A stretch of DNA of 64,000 bases from Saccharomycopsis phalli. Lineage: Eukaryota > Ascomycota > Saccharomycetes > Ascoideales > Saccharomycopsidaceae. The notes under the pieces are model-generated. The model saw only the letters and a list, made by a program, of their open reading frames with translations. It did no database searches and was not told where the DNA came from. The translations under genes and the position numbers were made by a program. Location of the stretch: positions 558,001-622,000 of the forward strand of contig CP073218.1 of the NCBI GenBank assembly GCA_020342235.1, read 5' to 3'. This document shows positions 47,708 to 58,800 of this stretch, piece by piece (position 1 is the stretch's first letter; the number at the start of each line of letters is the position of its first letter).

Positions 47708-50700
47708 ATGAGCAAGAAGGCGATTGATTTCAGGGTGCCTACGGTGATTCGGAATGGCGCTCAGGAGAAACAACGGAGTTTGTTTGTCATTGTCGGTGAT
47801 AAGGCGCGGAACCAGATTCCAAACTTGCATTATTTGATGATGTCAGCTGACCTCAAGATGAATAAGTCTATTGCCTGGGTGTACAAGGACAAGCTCTTGG
47901 GGTTCACGTCGCACCGAATGAAGCGAGAAAAGAAGATTAAGCAGGAAGTGAAGCGAGGGATCCGTGAGGCCAACGATAAGGATCCGTTTGAGGCGTTTGT
48001 CACCAACCAGCATATCCGATACTTCAAGTACAAGGATACGGACAAGATCTTGGGTAACACCTATGGCATGTGTATTTTGCAGGATTTTGAGGGATTGACG
48101 CCGAATCTCTTGGCGCGGACCATTGAGACCGTGGAAGGAGGCGGGATAATCATCATTCTTCTCAAGTCAATGAGCTCGCTCAAGCAGTTGTACACCATGA
48201 ACATGGACATTCACGCGAGATACCGGACGGAAGCACACAATGACGTGGTTGCGCGGTTCAACGAGCGATTCTTGCTCTCGTTGAAGTCGTGTGAGAACTG
48301 TTTGGTGGTCGACGACATGTTGAATGTGTTGCCAGTCTCTGGAGGAAAAGAGGCCCAGGCACTTCCAGCCAAGTACGACGAGGAATTGACTCGGGAGCAG
48401 CAGGACTTGGTGGACTTGAAGCAGGAATTGGAGGACGTGCAGCCTGCTGGTGCGTTGGTGGGGCTTTCCAAGACATTTAACCAGGCACAGGCGGTGGTGA
48501 AGTTTATAGATGCGATTGCCGAGAAGTCGCTCAAGAGCACGGTATCGCTTACAGCTGGTCGAGGACGGGGTAAATCTGCGGCCTTGGGGATTGCAATTGC
48601 GGCTGCGGTGTCACATGGGTACAGCAACATCTTTGTCACTTCGCCTAGTCCTGAGAACTTGCGGACGCTCTTTGAGTTTGTATGCAAGGGCTTTGATGCG
48701 TTGAACTACACCGAGCACATTGACTACGACTTGATCCAGTCGAACAACCCAAAGTTCAACAAGGCAATTGTGCGCATAGACATCAAGCGAGAGCACCGGC
48801 AGACGATCCAGTACATTTTGCCAACCGACTCGTATGTCTTGGGCCAGGCAGAGTTGCTTATCATTGACGAGGCCGCGGCGATCCCGCTTCCGTACGTCAA
48901 GAAGTTGCTCGGGCCATATCTCATATTCATGGCGTCGACCATCAACGGCTACGAGGGTACCGGCCGGTCATTATCATTAAAGCTCATCAAGCAGTTGCGG
49001 GAACAGTCTACTCTGGTGCTGGAAGACACAGTTGTGTCGCGCGACAGCAAGCCATATGAAGGAGAGAGTCTCGGGCGCACGTTGAAGGAGATTGTTCTCT
49101 CGGAGCCAATCAGATATGCGCCAGGAGACAAGGTCGAGTCGTGGCTCAACAAGTTACTCTGTCTTGACGTGACCACGACGAAGAATGCGTCGTTCACCGT
49201 CAACGGGTACCCACATCCATCGGAGTGCGAGTTGCTCTATGTCAACCGAGACACGTTGTTCTCGTACCATCCAAAGACTGAAAAGTTCCTCCAGAAGATG
49301 ATGGGCCTCTATGTCGCAAGCCACTACAAGAACTCTCCAAACGACTTGCAGCTCATGAGCGATGCTCCGGCACACCAGTTGTTTGTGCTCATTGCCCCGT
49401 CGCACAGCAAGAGCAACGAGCTCCCTGAGCCGTTGTGTGTGGTGCAGTTGGCACTCGAAGGAGAAATCTCCAAAGAGAGCGTGCGCCGGAGCTTGGGCCG
49501 CGGTCAGAGAGCCAGCGGCGATTTGATCCCATGGATCGTGTCGCAGCAGTTCCAGGACGAGGAGTTTGCTGGGTTGTCTGGAGGCAGAATCGTGCGGATC
49601 GCAACCCATCCTGACTACTCGAGTGTCGGATACGGTACGCGTGCCTTGGAGTTGTTGAAGGACTATTACGAGGGCAAGTTCACCAACCTCTCGGAGGACA
49701 CTACGGTAAAGGACTTTCTGATTAAAAGAGTGTCGGACAAGAACCTCAAGGACATCAATCTCCGCACCGAGGACATCAAGCCTGTTGCTGACAAGTCGCT
49801 TCCGCCATTGTTTCTCAGACTCCACCAGCAGCCACCGTACTTCCTTCACTACTTGGGAGTCTCATATGGCCTCACGCCGCAGCTCCAGAAGTTCTGGAGC
49901 AAGTCCGGATACACGCCGGTGTACTTACGGCAAACGGCAAACGACTTGACGGGCGAGCACACGTGCGTGATGATCAACGTGTTGAACGACCGGAACGACC
50001 AGTGGCTCCAGGACTTTGCCACGGACTTTCTGCACCGGTTCTTGGCGTTGTTGTCGTACAACTTCCAGAAATTCGACTCGACGTTTGCGCTCACCATCAT
50101 CGAGAGTGCCAAGAAGATCCTGGAGAGACAGTCGCATCCGCTTACGCGGGAGCAGTTGGATATTTTCTTTAGTCCGTTTGACCTCAAGCGGCTCGAGTCG
50201 TACGCCAACAACCAGCTCGACTACCATGCGATCTTGGACCTCTTGCCGAAGATCAGCATGCTCTTCTTCAAAGGTCAGCTCGACCAGCTCAACTTGTCAG
50301 ACCTCCACAGCACGATTCTCTTGGCAGTGGGCCTTCAGCACAAGGACATTGAGGCCATTGCCAACGAGTTGAAGTGGCCTGTGAACCAGGCCATTGCAAT
50401 CTTTGGCAAGATAGTCAAGAAGGTCTCCAAGAACCTTCGCGAGCTTGTGTCGAGCTCGATTGCCGAGACTCTTCCAGCGGTCGAGGAAACAATTGAGGAG
50501 GAGGCCGAGCAGGATATTGACGGAGAGTTGAGTCGCGAGCTTGAAGAGGAGGGACGAAAAGTGTTGCACAAGATGAATGAGAAGCAGAAGGAGTTGATCG
50601 AGGCGTTGGATATCTCCAAGTACGAGATCTCCGAGGACGTCGAGTGGGATGAGAAGTCTGCCAAAAAAGCAGTCAAAGGCGGCACTGTGAGCTTGAAGAG

Positions 50701-50791
50701 CAAGCACAAGCGCAAGTCTGAGAGCTCGGACGATATCTTGAAGGAGGAGATGAAGTACGCGAAAAAGGGCAAAAAGTCCAAGAAAAAATAG
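47708..50791 (+). CDS. KRE33: RNA cytidine acetyltransferase (Kre33/NAT10)
   Basis: Encodes 1027 residues from the ATG at 47708 (MSKKAIDFRVP), the family start; an open frame reaches 33 codons further upstream. The enzyme makes N4-acetylcytidine in 18S rRNA and some tRNAs, using ATP and acetyl-CoA, in the nucleolus during small-subunit assembly. The TmcA-like helicase module has Walker A GRGRGKS at 284-290 and a Walker B-like ELLIIDEAAAIPLP near 380. A GNAT domain follows with SGGRIVRIATHPDYSSVGYGTRAL near 620-645. The C-terminal tail is Lys-rich (KKGKKSKKK), typical of nucleolar proteins. Its stop is only 8 bp from the stop of the opposing gene. Confidence 0.96.
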   Translation: MSKKAIDFRVPTVIRNGAQEKQRSLFVIVGDKARNQIPNLHYLMMSADLKMNKSIAWVYKDKLLGFTSHRMKREKKIKQEVKRGIREANDKDPFEAFVTNQHIRYFKYKDTDKILGNTYGMCILQDFEGLTPNLLARTIETVEGGGIIIILLKSMSSLKQLYTMNMDIHARYRTEAHNDVVARFNERFLLSLKSCENCLVVDDMLNVLPVSGGKEAQALPAKYDEELTREQQDLVDLKQELEDVQPAGALVGLSKTFNQAQAVVKFIDAIAEKSLKSTVSLTAGRGRGKSAALGIAIAAAVSHGYSNIFVTSPSPENLRTLFEFVCKGFDALNYTEHIDYDLIQSNNPKFNKAIVRIDIKREHRQTIQYILPTDSYVLGQAELLIIDEAAAIPLPYVKKLLGPYLIFMASTINGYEGTGRSLSLKLIKQLREQSTLVLEDTVVSRDSKPYEGESLGRTLKEIVLSEPIRYAPGDKVESWLNKLLCLDVTTTKNASFTVNGYPHPSECELLYVNRDTLFSYHPKTEKFLQKMMGLYVASHYKNSPNDLQLMSDAPAHQLFVLIAPSHSKSNELPEPLCVVQLALEGEISKESVRRSLGRGQRASGDLIPWIVSQQFQDEEFAGLSGGRIVRIATHPDYSSVGYGTRALELLKDYYEGKFTNLSEDTTVKDFLIKRVSDKNLKDINLRTEDIKPVADKSLPPLFLRLHQQPPYFLHYLGVSYGLTPQLQKFWSKSGYTPVYLRQTANDLTGEHTCVMINVLNDRNDQWLQDFATDFLHRFLALLSYNFQKFDSTFALTIIESAKKILERQSHPLTREQLDIFFSPFDLKRLESYANNQLDYHAILDLLPKISMLFFKGQLDQLNLSDLHSTILLAVGLQHKDIEAIANELKWPVNQAIAIFGKIVKKVSKNLRELVSSSIAETLPAVEETIEEEAEQDIDGELSRELEEEGRKVLHKMNEKQKELIEALDISKYEISEDVEWDEKSAKKAVKGGTVSLKSKHKRKSESSDDILKEEMKYAKKGKKSKKK

Positions 50792-50799
50792 GCTGTGTA

Positions 50800-51435
50800 T
50801 TAGTTAAGTATGTCTTTGATATATTCTCTGGCAGTGTGGATCAGGTCAACCAACCAGTCGTTGGCGTAGTCTAGTTTCTGTGTAGCAAGCTGCTTGGATT
50901 CCTCCAAGCTGATGAGGGTCTTCAAATGCTGCTCTGCCAAGGCGGGAAACTTTTCCTTTTCGTTTTCCCACACCCATTGCCGGGTGTTGGCAAACGACTT
51001 TGGCATGAGGCACCCGTAGACAGTGGTCCCTACTATCAATGGGAAAACTGCCCTCACAGGGAAACTCCGCCGGCTAGCAAGCACCAGTCCAGCCAATGTT
51101 CCGGTCAAAATATACATCAAGTTTGGCAACACCGGCTCGACGACAATGGCTCGGTATTTGCTGCGGACAGACTCCACTTCGTTGTTCACCGACGACTGTG
51201 CGGTTTTGTATTCATAAAAGTACTGGTCGAGGTGGTCAATCAGCCATTTTCGGGCCCGTTGTAACTGCTTCTCCAAGACCGCAGAGGTGCGGATCGTCAT
51301 GCCGTCGACAAAGCCAATCTCGGTGTGCTTGCTGCTCTGTGGCGTCTCTGCCTCGAGCAACTTCTGTGAAATGGCACTGTTGGTGCCGGGAACAGTCACA
51401 TCATTCTCCAAGTCCTCGTAAAACTTTCGTGCCAT
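50800..51435 (-). CDS. MIC27: MICOS complex subunit Mic26/Mic27 (apolipoprotein O-like)
   Basis: Encodes 211 residues from the ATG at 51435 (MARKFYEDLENDV); the frame is open 75 codons upstream, but Mic27 starts with a similar short FYED-type motif. Residues about 65-110 form an amphipathic region (RKWLIDHLDQYFYEYKT). Two hydrophobic segments (NLMYILTGTLAGLVLASR and RAVFPLIVGTTVYGCLMP) anchor it in the inner mitochondrial membrane, with a helical C-terminus. In yeast Mic27 binds cardiolipin and stabilises Mic10 oligomers at cristae junctions. Mic26 is the paralogue and cannot be excluded. It is convergent with KRE33 and divergent from the arrestin gene. Confidence 0.82.
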   Translation of the reverse strand: MARKFYEDLENDVTVPGTNSAISQKLLEAETPQSSKHTEIGFVDGMTIRTSAVLEKQLQRARKWLIDHLDQYFYEYKTAQSSVNNEVESVRSKYRAIVVEPVLPNLMYILTGTLAGLVLASRRSFPVRAVFPLIVGTTVYGCLMPKSFANTRQWVWENEKEKFPALAEQHLKTLISLEESKQLATQKLDYANDWLVDLIHTAREYIKDILN

Positions 51436-51859
51436 GTTGTGAGTATGATGTGCCCCCACGGTCTTTTTCACCATTGGCTGTATGCCCGACCGGGTAACAC
51501 AGACCCACCATCTGGGCCGTCGGCTGAAGCCACAGCAACATGGAATACCGACCGTCATCACATGCAGAATCGCGTACAATATAAATCGCATGGCGTAGGG
51601 TCCCAGCAACCAACCAGCCGCATTGGCTATAACACGAGCCGCGGCAGATGGGCCTGGCAAGCAGGGTCATGCACTCTTAACCACCAAAGTAGTTTGTTAC
51701 TTTTTTCCAGTTTTCAATCCTGGCCCATTACTAAGGAACCGCAAAGCTTCCACCAGGCTGATATTTATGCAGTTAATTTAGACAACTGGCTTATTAGTAC
51801 ACAGCTGCGGTCATACAGGACTTGGCGAACCCATATTTGTAACCTCAGACCAAAGTCAA
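51436..51859. promoter_or_regulatory. Divergent promoter, MIC27 / alpha-arrestin
   Basis: A 424-bp shared upstream region. Part of it is open in frame with MIC27 and could be read as a longer N-terminus, which I do not favour. A TTTTTT-rich stretch at about 51700 and ATATTTATGC near 51760 lie toward the arrestin. No further gene. Confidence 0.45.
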
Positions 51860-54800
51860 ATGACACTGCCTTTAGGCCCTGCCAGTCTCTTGGAGCAAGA
51901 CACAGAGGCACATGGGCCTCCCAAGAATATATACATCTCCTCCGACGCATTGGATGATGGAGAGGTCATCGTCCGCAAGAAGACAAACACCTCAATGAAG
52001 CAAGGCCCTTTTATTCCAGCCAGCGACAAAAATATCCTCTTGCCGATCTTTCCCGACAAACCTGTGATCGAGTCAAGCAACTTCAAGGCATACATTCTAT
52101 TGGTTGAAGAGAACATATTTCTTCAGAATGAGGCCTCCGGAAGCTCGTTTCGCCGCTCAAGAGCCCAGCGCCGCGATTTGTTGTCTACATCCAACACCCA
52201 CCACGACGAATTGCATCACGCTGATGACACAAGTCCCCGTCGCACCAACTTGGAAGTGGAAAATGGATCCGACGATCCTGACACCCCCGATTCGGCCGCC
52301 AGCGAAAGTGCCAGCGACTCTGTTCCGGCAATTGTCAGAGGCATTCTCTTGATTCGCGTATTGAAGAACAACACCAAGTTGCGAAGTATCAAGTTGAACT
52401 TCAAGGGGGACTCACGAACCAATTGGCCCGAGGGCATCCCACCAAAGAAAACCGAGTTCTTGGAAATTGAAAACATCATCAATCACGACTGGCAGTTGTT
52501 CGACGTCGCTGATCATGACATGAACCACTACAACAAAGGTGGAGCAAACCATATCAACACGCTACCGGAGCAATTTGAAGAAAACGAAAACGGAGACGTC
52601 GAGCAGATGGACTTGGAATACAGCAACAATTTCTTATCGTCGCTCAGTGCCGTGTCCCTGAACGGCTCCAATAACACCGTGCGCCGACTGCGTTTTTTCG
52701 GGTTCGGCAAGAAGAAGACCCTGAACTCGCTATTAGATACCTTTGCGCCACGGGCTACGAAGAGCATGGAGCTAGGGCGCAACACGCCTGATGTCCTGAG
52801 AAACGACTACATCGATTCGCAGAACAACTATGTGTTCCAGCCAGGAGACTACATCTACAGCTTTGAAAAGACCATCCCCCAGAGCTCCCCAGAGTCGCTT
52901 GGACTCACGTTTGGGTTTGTCAACTACTGGCTCAACTTGGAAATCGCCAGGGTCGGCAAGTTCAAGTCAACACTTCGCGCCAAGAAGAAGGTGAACCTTA
53001 TCCGGACAAACTCATCGCAGTCCATTGAGGATAACTTCGATCCGATCATGATCAACAAGTCATGGGAAGACCGACTCCACTACTCGATATTGATTGCGTC
53101 CAACTCAGTGATTTTAAACAGCTTCATTCCCATTAACGTTCGGTTTGTCCCCACTGACAAAAATGTCAAGCTTTACAAAATCAAAATCTTCTTGGTTGAG
53201 ATCCTCGAGTACTGGTGTAAGGACAGGAAAGTGCACCGTTTGGAGCCCCAGAGGAAGTTCCTCTTGCTTGAGCACAAGCCAAAGGTCGGCTCCAACTTGC
53301 TTCGCGACTTTGAAGACATCAACTTCAATAACAGCGTCATCACCGACAAGGGCAGTAACGATACACGGAAACACCGATCTTCTGTCAACGTTGAGGACAG
53401 TGCTCCCGTATACCTGCTGGATCGCCACAAGCAAAGCACTACGGAGGATAAGAAGAAGAAATCGAAAAAGAGCAAAAAGAACACGGGCATCGAGGATGAC
53501 GAGGATGAGTACATTAGCTCCAAAGACTTTAATTACCAACTCTATATTCCGGAAATGTTCAGCAAGTTCTCCAGTAAATTGCATCCTGACGCAAGGCATA
53601 AGAACATCCAGTGCCACCATTGGATCAAAATCTCGCTCCGGTTGAGCAAAAAAGTCGACGACTTTGACTTCACCAAGGACCCTGATACCGCAGTCGACAT
53701 GAACCGTGTTGACGAGGCCGAAACAAATAGCGACAGTTCTATTGCAGGTCAGAACCCGTCGCGACGCTCGAGCTTCACGCGGATAAGAAGAAATCCGCCC
53801 GTAATGAAACCAAAGAAACAAGATTTAAAACGGCGACACTACGAGATCTCGATCGACTCTCCAATTACAGTGTTAAACAGCTTGTGTACCCAGGCAAACA
53901 CCCTCCTTCCTGCGTACGATGGCAAGGCTCTCTATAATCCATACACATCGGCCAGAAAGAAGGAAACAGGTGAAATCGAGATTTTAACAAACAATAACCC
54001 GATGTTCCCGCCTGAGATTCTCAATAATAACTTCCACGAGTTAGAGCACCAGCCGTTTACCGTCCCACACCCTGTTACACCGAATGAAGAAATCCACATC
54101 ATAAATCCGTTGGACGCGTACAAAGTATCGCTAAGACCGGCAAAGGAGACTCCTGAGCCGCAAGATGAGGACGACAGTCCTGAGCCAATTAACTATTCGA
54201 CGTTGGATCAGGACTTCCAACAGGATTTCACCCCACAACTTGTTTCCGCAAACTTGTACCAGCCTAATGCAATCGACTTGGACTTGGCTTCTGTTCAGGC
54301 CATGCCAATGAACCCAAATAACTTTGCCAATCTCCTGCCGGTGGGTCTGATGAACGAAAATATTGACAACTTGCTTAGCGACCGGCCGATCAGTCCACTG
54401 CCGTCCAACAATCAATTATCCTTGTCTCCAAATTTCAGAGCTTTATCACCAGCGCTAAAGGGTTTATCTCCTTTGAATGCTCCGTTAAAGTCAGAGGCAT
54501 CCAGTTTAAAATCTCCCAAGTTGATTGCCCACAATCTGTCTTCAAACTTGTTGTACAACTCTGGGATAACCCCCAACAACGATAGTTCCATGCACCTTCT
54601 CCAAAAGCCCCCAATAAAGCCGCCCACCTACGATCAATCAAGTGGAGTGGAGCCGACAGTCAACAATAAAGTGCTAAATGCAATGCTTTTACAAAATGGC
54701 CAAGACTTGGTGTATGTTCCTCCACCTCCGTCTTATGATAATGTTGTTCGCGAAAACACAAGAATAAAGGTATTTCAGAAGTATTTTGACTCCACAATTG

Positions 54801-55183
54801 ATGACGGTTATGATACAGATGGTGATGATGTTGCTGAGCTGTTTCTGTTTGATGGAGACAACCCAGACTTGCCACAGGCGGTATCTAAGCCGGCTCGCAA
54901 CAACGGATTATTTGTTGGATTTAACAATTCTGATTTGACCCTGTCCAGTACAGAATTGGCCAATGAGACTGGCATTGCGGATTCGTTCGTTGGCAAGACT
55001 CCATTATTATCGCAGGAGGGCTCGAACGATTCTGAATCTTTGTTGATTGAGAAGATGCCATCTAGAATTTCCAGAAGACTTACTGTTAGTCTCACCAGTC
55101 TTTTGAATCCGTTGAAGAACACCAAGAAGCAGGATTTTATGTCAAATGATGACGCTTCAGAGGAGGATTTAGGAGTGAGATGA
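51860..55183 (+). CDS. Alpha-arrestin ubiquitin-ligase adaptor (Aly/Art type)
   Basis: A 1107-residue arrestin-related trafficking adaptor that would recruit the Rsp5 ubiquitin ligase to nutrient permeases for endocytosis or sorting. The arrestin N domain includes LLIRVLKNNTKLRSIKLNFKG then SRTNWPEGIPPKKTEFLE, and later YVFQPGDYIYSFEKTIP; both match Aly1/Aly2 closely. The C domain starts at about 400 (LHYSILIASNSVILNSFIPINVRF). A basic, Ser-rich insert (about 530-545, KKKKSKKSKKNTG) splits it. The C-terminal third is disordered with two PY motifs for WW-domain binding, PPTYDQ (about 920) and PPPPSYDN (about 955). Ecm21/Csr2 is the alternative assignment. Confidence 0.88.
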   Translation: MTLPLGPASLLEQDTEAHGPPKNIYISSDALDDGEVIVRKKTNTSMKQGPFIPASDKNILLPIFPDKPVIESSNFKAYILLVEENIFLQNEASGSSFRRSRAQRRDLLSTSNTHHDELHHADDTSPRRTNLEVENGSDDPDTPDSAASESASDSVPAIVRGILLIRVLKNNTKLRSIKLNFKGDSRTNWPEGIPPKKTEFLEIENIINHDWQLFDVADHDMNHYNKGGANHINTLPEQFEENENGDVEQMDLEYSNNFLSSLSAVSLNGSNNTVRRLRFFGFGKKKTLNSLLDTFAPRATKSMELGRNTPDVLRNDYIDSQNNYVFQPGDYIYSFEKTIPQSSPESLGLTFGFVNYWLNLEIARVGKFKSTLRAKKKVNLIRTNSSQSIEDNFDPIMINKSWEDRLHYSILIASNSVILNSFIPINVRFVPTDKNVKLYKIKIFLVEILEYWCKDRKVHRLEPQRKFLLLEHKPKVGSNLLRDFEDINFNNSVITDKGSNDTRKHRSSVNVEDSAPVYLLDRHKQSTTEDKKKKSKKSKKNTGIEDDEDEYISSKDFNYQLYIPEMFSKFSSKLHPDARHKNIQCHHWIKISLRLSKKVDDFDFTKDPDTAVDMNRVDEAETNSDSSIAGQNPSRRSSFTRIRRNPPVMKPKKQDLKRRHYEISIDSPITVLNSLCTQANTLLPAYDGKALYNPYTSARKKETGEIEILTNNNPMFPPEILNNNFHELEHQPFTVPHPVTPNEEIHIINPLDAYKVSLRPAKETPEPQDEDDSPEPINYSTLDQDFQQDFTPQLVSANLYQPNAIDLDLASVQAMPMNPNNFANLLPVGLMNENIDNLLSDRPISPLPSNNQLSLSPNFRALSPALKGLSPLNAPLKSEASSLKSPKLIAHNLSSNLLYNSGITPNNDSSMHLLQKPPIKPPTYDQSSGVEPTVNNKVLNAMLLQNGQDLVYVPPPPSYDNVVRENTRIKVFQKYFDSTIDDGYDTDGDDVAELFLFDGDNPDLPQAVSKPARNNGLFVGFNNSDLTLSSTELANETGIADSFVGKTPLLSQEGSNDSESLLIEKMPSRISRRLTVSLTSLLNPLKNTKKQDFMSNDDASEEDLGVR

Positions 55184-55857
55184 AATGCAACAGATTTATG
55201 AGAACAACTCCACAATATGTGTGGCTGAAGATGGTATAATACAACTTTTTAAATATCTAATATGTTAGTGGAGTATTTAAGCAATTGGAAGTTGATGTGC
55301 ACGTCATTTCGTAAAAGTACAAACTTTTCATTATATGCTTGAATATATCCTTCTGTTGATGTTCTCATGGCAGATTTTATTCTACGAGTATACAACTCAA
55401 TATGCGAAAATGTACAAACTAAAGCTTAAGTTACTCGTCTGTAAGCGTGTGGTTGGCTCTTGTAAAACAAAAGAAATTTCAGAGTCAATATTCTGTGGAG
55501 CTAAACGCGAGCATCTAATCCCTAAAAGTAATTCATAAATGGCTGATAAATAAAGTAATGTCTTCAGTTAGCGGCGATCACTCAGCCGTAATGATTAAGT
55601 AAACCTACTGCCTGATACATGTTGCAGCCTTAAAAAGCAAGAACAATTACGAGTAACGGTAAAGTGTGTTTCTGCAATCGATTATGATCATAGTTTTGCT
55701 TCAAGTAATTAACCGTGAGTACTGAGCAATCACACAATAGAACCAATTCCTAACGTGATTAGACTACATACTTGCCTCATAAAATATCATATAATATAGA
55801 CAAAATAACTTTCACTGATACACCACAATACGTATTTTAATTTCACATGGTCCAAAT
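55184..55857. other. Intergenic region, no gene seen
   Basis: About 670 bp of AT-rich sequence between convergent arrestin and CTR9 genes. A 67-codon open frame at 55335-55538 begins with a hydrophobic run but has no recognisable content and no promoter features; I treat it as chance. Confidence 0.45.
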
Positions 55858-58800
55858 TTAATCCCGTCCCTCTTCACCTTCACCAACATCCTGCTCACTT
55901 TTTGAAGCCTTCTTCACCAACTTTCTCTTGCGCTTTTCTCCGCCATTTTCATTCTTTTTCTCACCCTTTCTCTTTCTCTTACCTTTTGGAGCCTCTTCTT
56001 CTACCTGGTCTTCTGACTCTGATCCCTCATCTCGAAGAATAAACCCATCATCATCAGCCTTCTTTTTGCCTTCCTTCTTGGCTTTCTCCTGGGCAGCCAC
56101 AGCCTTGTTGTTCTCTGCTAATTCTTCAGCCCATTCAAGAGCCTTAACTTGCAACTCATCACGCTCTTTCCGTAATCTGGCTTCGATCTCGTCTTCCTTG
56201 GCCTTCCGCTGTTTCTGCTCCTCAGCCATCTTCTGTCTTTCTTGTTCACGGATCTTCTGGCCCTCGTGGATTTTGTGCGAGAATTCTTGCTCGTACGCCT
56301 TTTGTATTTCCAATTCCTTCGCAAGCGATGTCTTAATGGTGTTAGATCCCATCACTGCTCTCTGTTTCAAATCAGAAGATGGATATGGTGGATTCGAGCT
56401 GGCCGATAATTCTTCCATTGCACTAATTGCAAACTCCAATCCCTTGATGGTGCTTGTGATTTCCTGTGATGACCGCTTGTTCTTTGGCTGTTTCCGCACA
56501 TATTCGGCGATTTGAAAGTACATGAACGCCACATTGAACTTCAAGGAAGGCAATAATCCAATGTGTGTGTCTTTGCCATTTAACAGTTGCACGTATGCAA
56601 TCTTGTACGCCCGCTTGGAAAACATTAAACCGTTATTCAAACTCTCAAGCGACTTTTCTCCGACACCTCTACAGTACCAGGCACGACCCAACAAGGTCAT
56701 GTAACGGCTATCTGAATTCAAGATGCCAATATTATCCTTGTATTTTTCCAATGATTCCGGGTTAAATACCTCATATTCGTCCTTGTCATAGTCATGTCGC
56801 AACATTAGTCCCTCCTCGTGGCTTCCAAACCGTGTGATTGCAATCTCATAGCATTCAACCGCCTTGCTGTACTCCTTAACGTCAATCAAGACATGCCCGA
56901 GGTTGAGAAATACCGATACATCGTTAAGAGAAGCTCTAATTTTTCGGAATATTTCAAGCGACAAGTCCAGTTTCTTCATCTCAGCAAAGATTATGGCAAC
57001 TCCTTGAGCAGCATACAAGTTTGTTGGGTCCAAAGACAAGACCTTCAGATACAACTGGGCTGCCCGGATATAATAGTTATCCTGTTTCTGGGCATCGTTG
57101 GTTGTGAGTTTACTCTTTGAATGCGAGTTGTCTCTAAACTCTCTGGCTAACAAAAGGTAAATGTTGCCGAGTGAGATCAATGAGTAACTGTCATGCGAGT
57201 CGTGGTTGTCAAGTGTAGCCTTGTAAATCTTTGCTTCGGGGTTTTCCTTCTTCATGGTTTCTTTGTAGGATGCCAAGCGTTTATTGAACTTTCGCATGAA
57301 CCAGCCATAGAAAGATCTTAGCTGTAAGTTGGAGTCATGAGATGCTAGCAATTCTTGGATATCCTTGTCTAGTTTATCTAAACGCTCGCTCGAGCTGGTG
57401 TAGTGAGGGTCCATGGAAAGGACATAATAGTTTCTGACCTTGGCATCAATGTATGATGGCGACAAATCAAGCACTTCATTGTACATGGCCTGTATCTTTG
57501 CAGTGGTAGAATGAACGTCACCAGACTCTTCTTCTATAGCAAATCCCTGCTTAAACAACTCATCTTCCGACAATCTTGCCAAGTTGTACTTCAAGGTTGG
57601 CTCAAATTGCGCGTCGGTATTACCTTTGGATGCCAATTCAAAGAACGTCTTGGAAGCAGTGAAGTTGTTTTTAAGAAACTGGTACACCCCAATGTTGTTA
57701 AGGAGCTCAGTAGGCACTTGCTTATCGCTGCTCTCAATTAAGTTACCAGACTCGTCCAACACACCAAACTGCAAGCTGTAAAGCTCTGCGGCCTTTTCCA
57801 AGTATGACAAGACTTTGTCAATCTGGTTCAAGTACTCGTAGCCATTGGCTAGAGTTAAGTATGCGTTGATCACTACAGACTCGTTCTGCTGAACACATAG
57901 CTTCAAGTAGCTTTCTAGGTACAGAACAGACTTGTTCATGCTGCTGCGGGAAGCCTCCTTATTCTTCTCGCTATACGCCTGCTCGTTGTACAAGAGTCCA
58001 AGCAAATAGTTGATTTCCACTACCTTGTCCTTGTTCTTGAGCTTGTTGACGGCCTCAGTACTCTTGATGAGATTTTCAAAGATTATAATGGCCTCGTTGG
58101 TGTTCTTTTTGTAGTATTGGATCTGGCCAAGGAGAAACTTGCTAAAGAGGTTGTTCTTGTCGTATGTCAACGAACTGTTGGCATGGTGTTGTGCCTGGTT
58201 GATTTTTTCCTCGTCATTGGTCTCCTGTGCTAGGCAGTACTGACTACGAGCCACCCAGAAGTGCAAGTCAGAGACCGCACTCCGTGAGAAAAACTCGAGC
58301 AAGTCGTTATTTTCCAAAAACAGCGTCGCCAAGGACACAATCTTGGCATAGTCGTGTCTTGAAAAGAGATATGAGCACACCATGCTCAACAAAATCGGGT
58401 TTCTTTTGTTACTCTGATTGTAGAACTGTGCCACGATACTCATGGTGCCGCTGTATTCCTGAATAAACTCATTGTCTGTAAGAGACTCGTTCAACGCGTG
58501 ATCGAGGTTTATAATCGACACAAGAAGGTTTCCCGTGACGGAATCGGGAAACACCTCTACGCTGCGATTCCATGCAGACACCGCGCTCTTCAAGTCGCCC
58601 AAGTACCAGAAACACAATCCAATGCCAATCCGGGAGTCCGGTTTGAGAAGCGGATTCAAGATGAGCACCTGCTGGAACAAGTTCAACGCCAAACTGTAGT
58701 TGCGTTTCTTGAACACCGCCTTGGCCTTACCAAACAACGCATAGGTATTGTTCGACTCGTTGCGCAAGATCTTGTCGTACATGTCGATCACGCCGTCCAA

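Noticed and set aside
49154-49849. 231-codon minus-strand frame inside KRE33
   Set aside because: Antisense to the conserved acetyltransferase domain; no independent coding evidence.
51436-51660. 75-residue N-terminal extension of MIC27
   Set aside because: The frame is open, but Mic27 relatives begin at the FYED-type motif and the extension is Cys/Trp-rich without a clear presequence.
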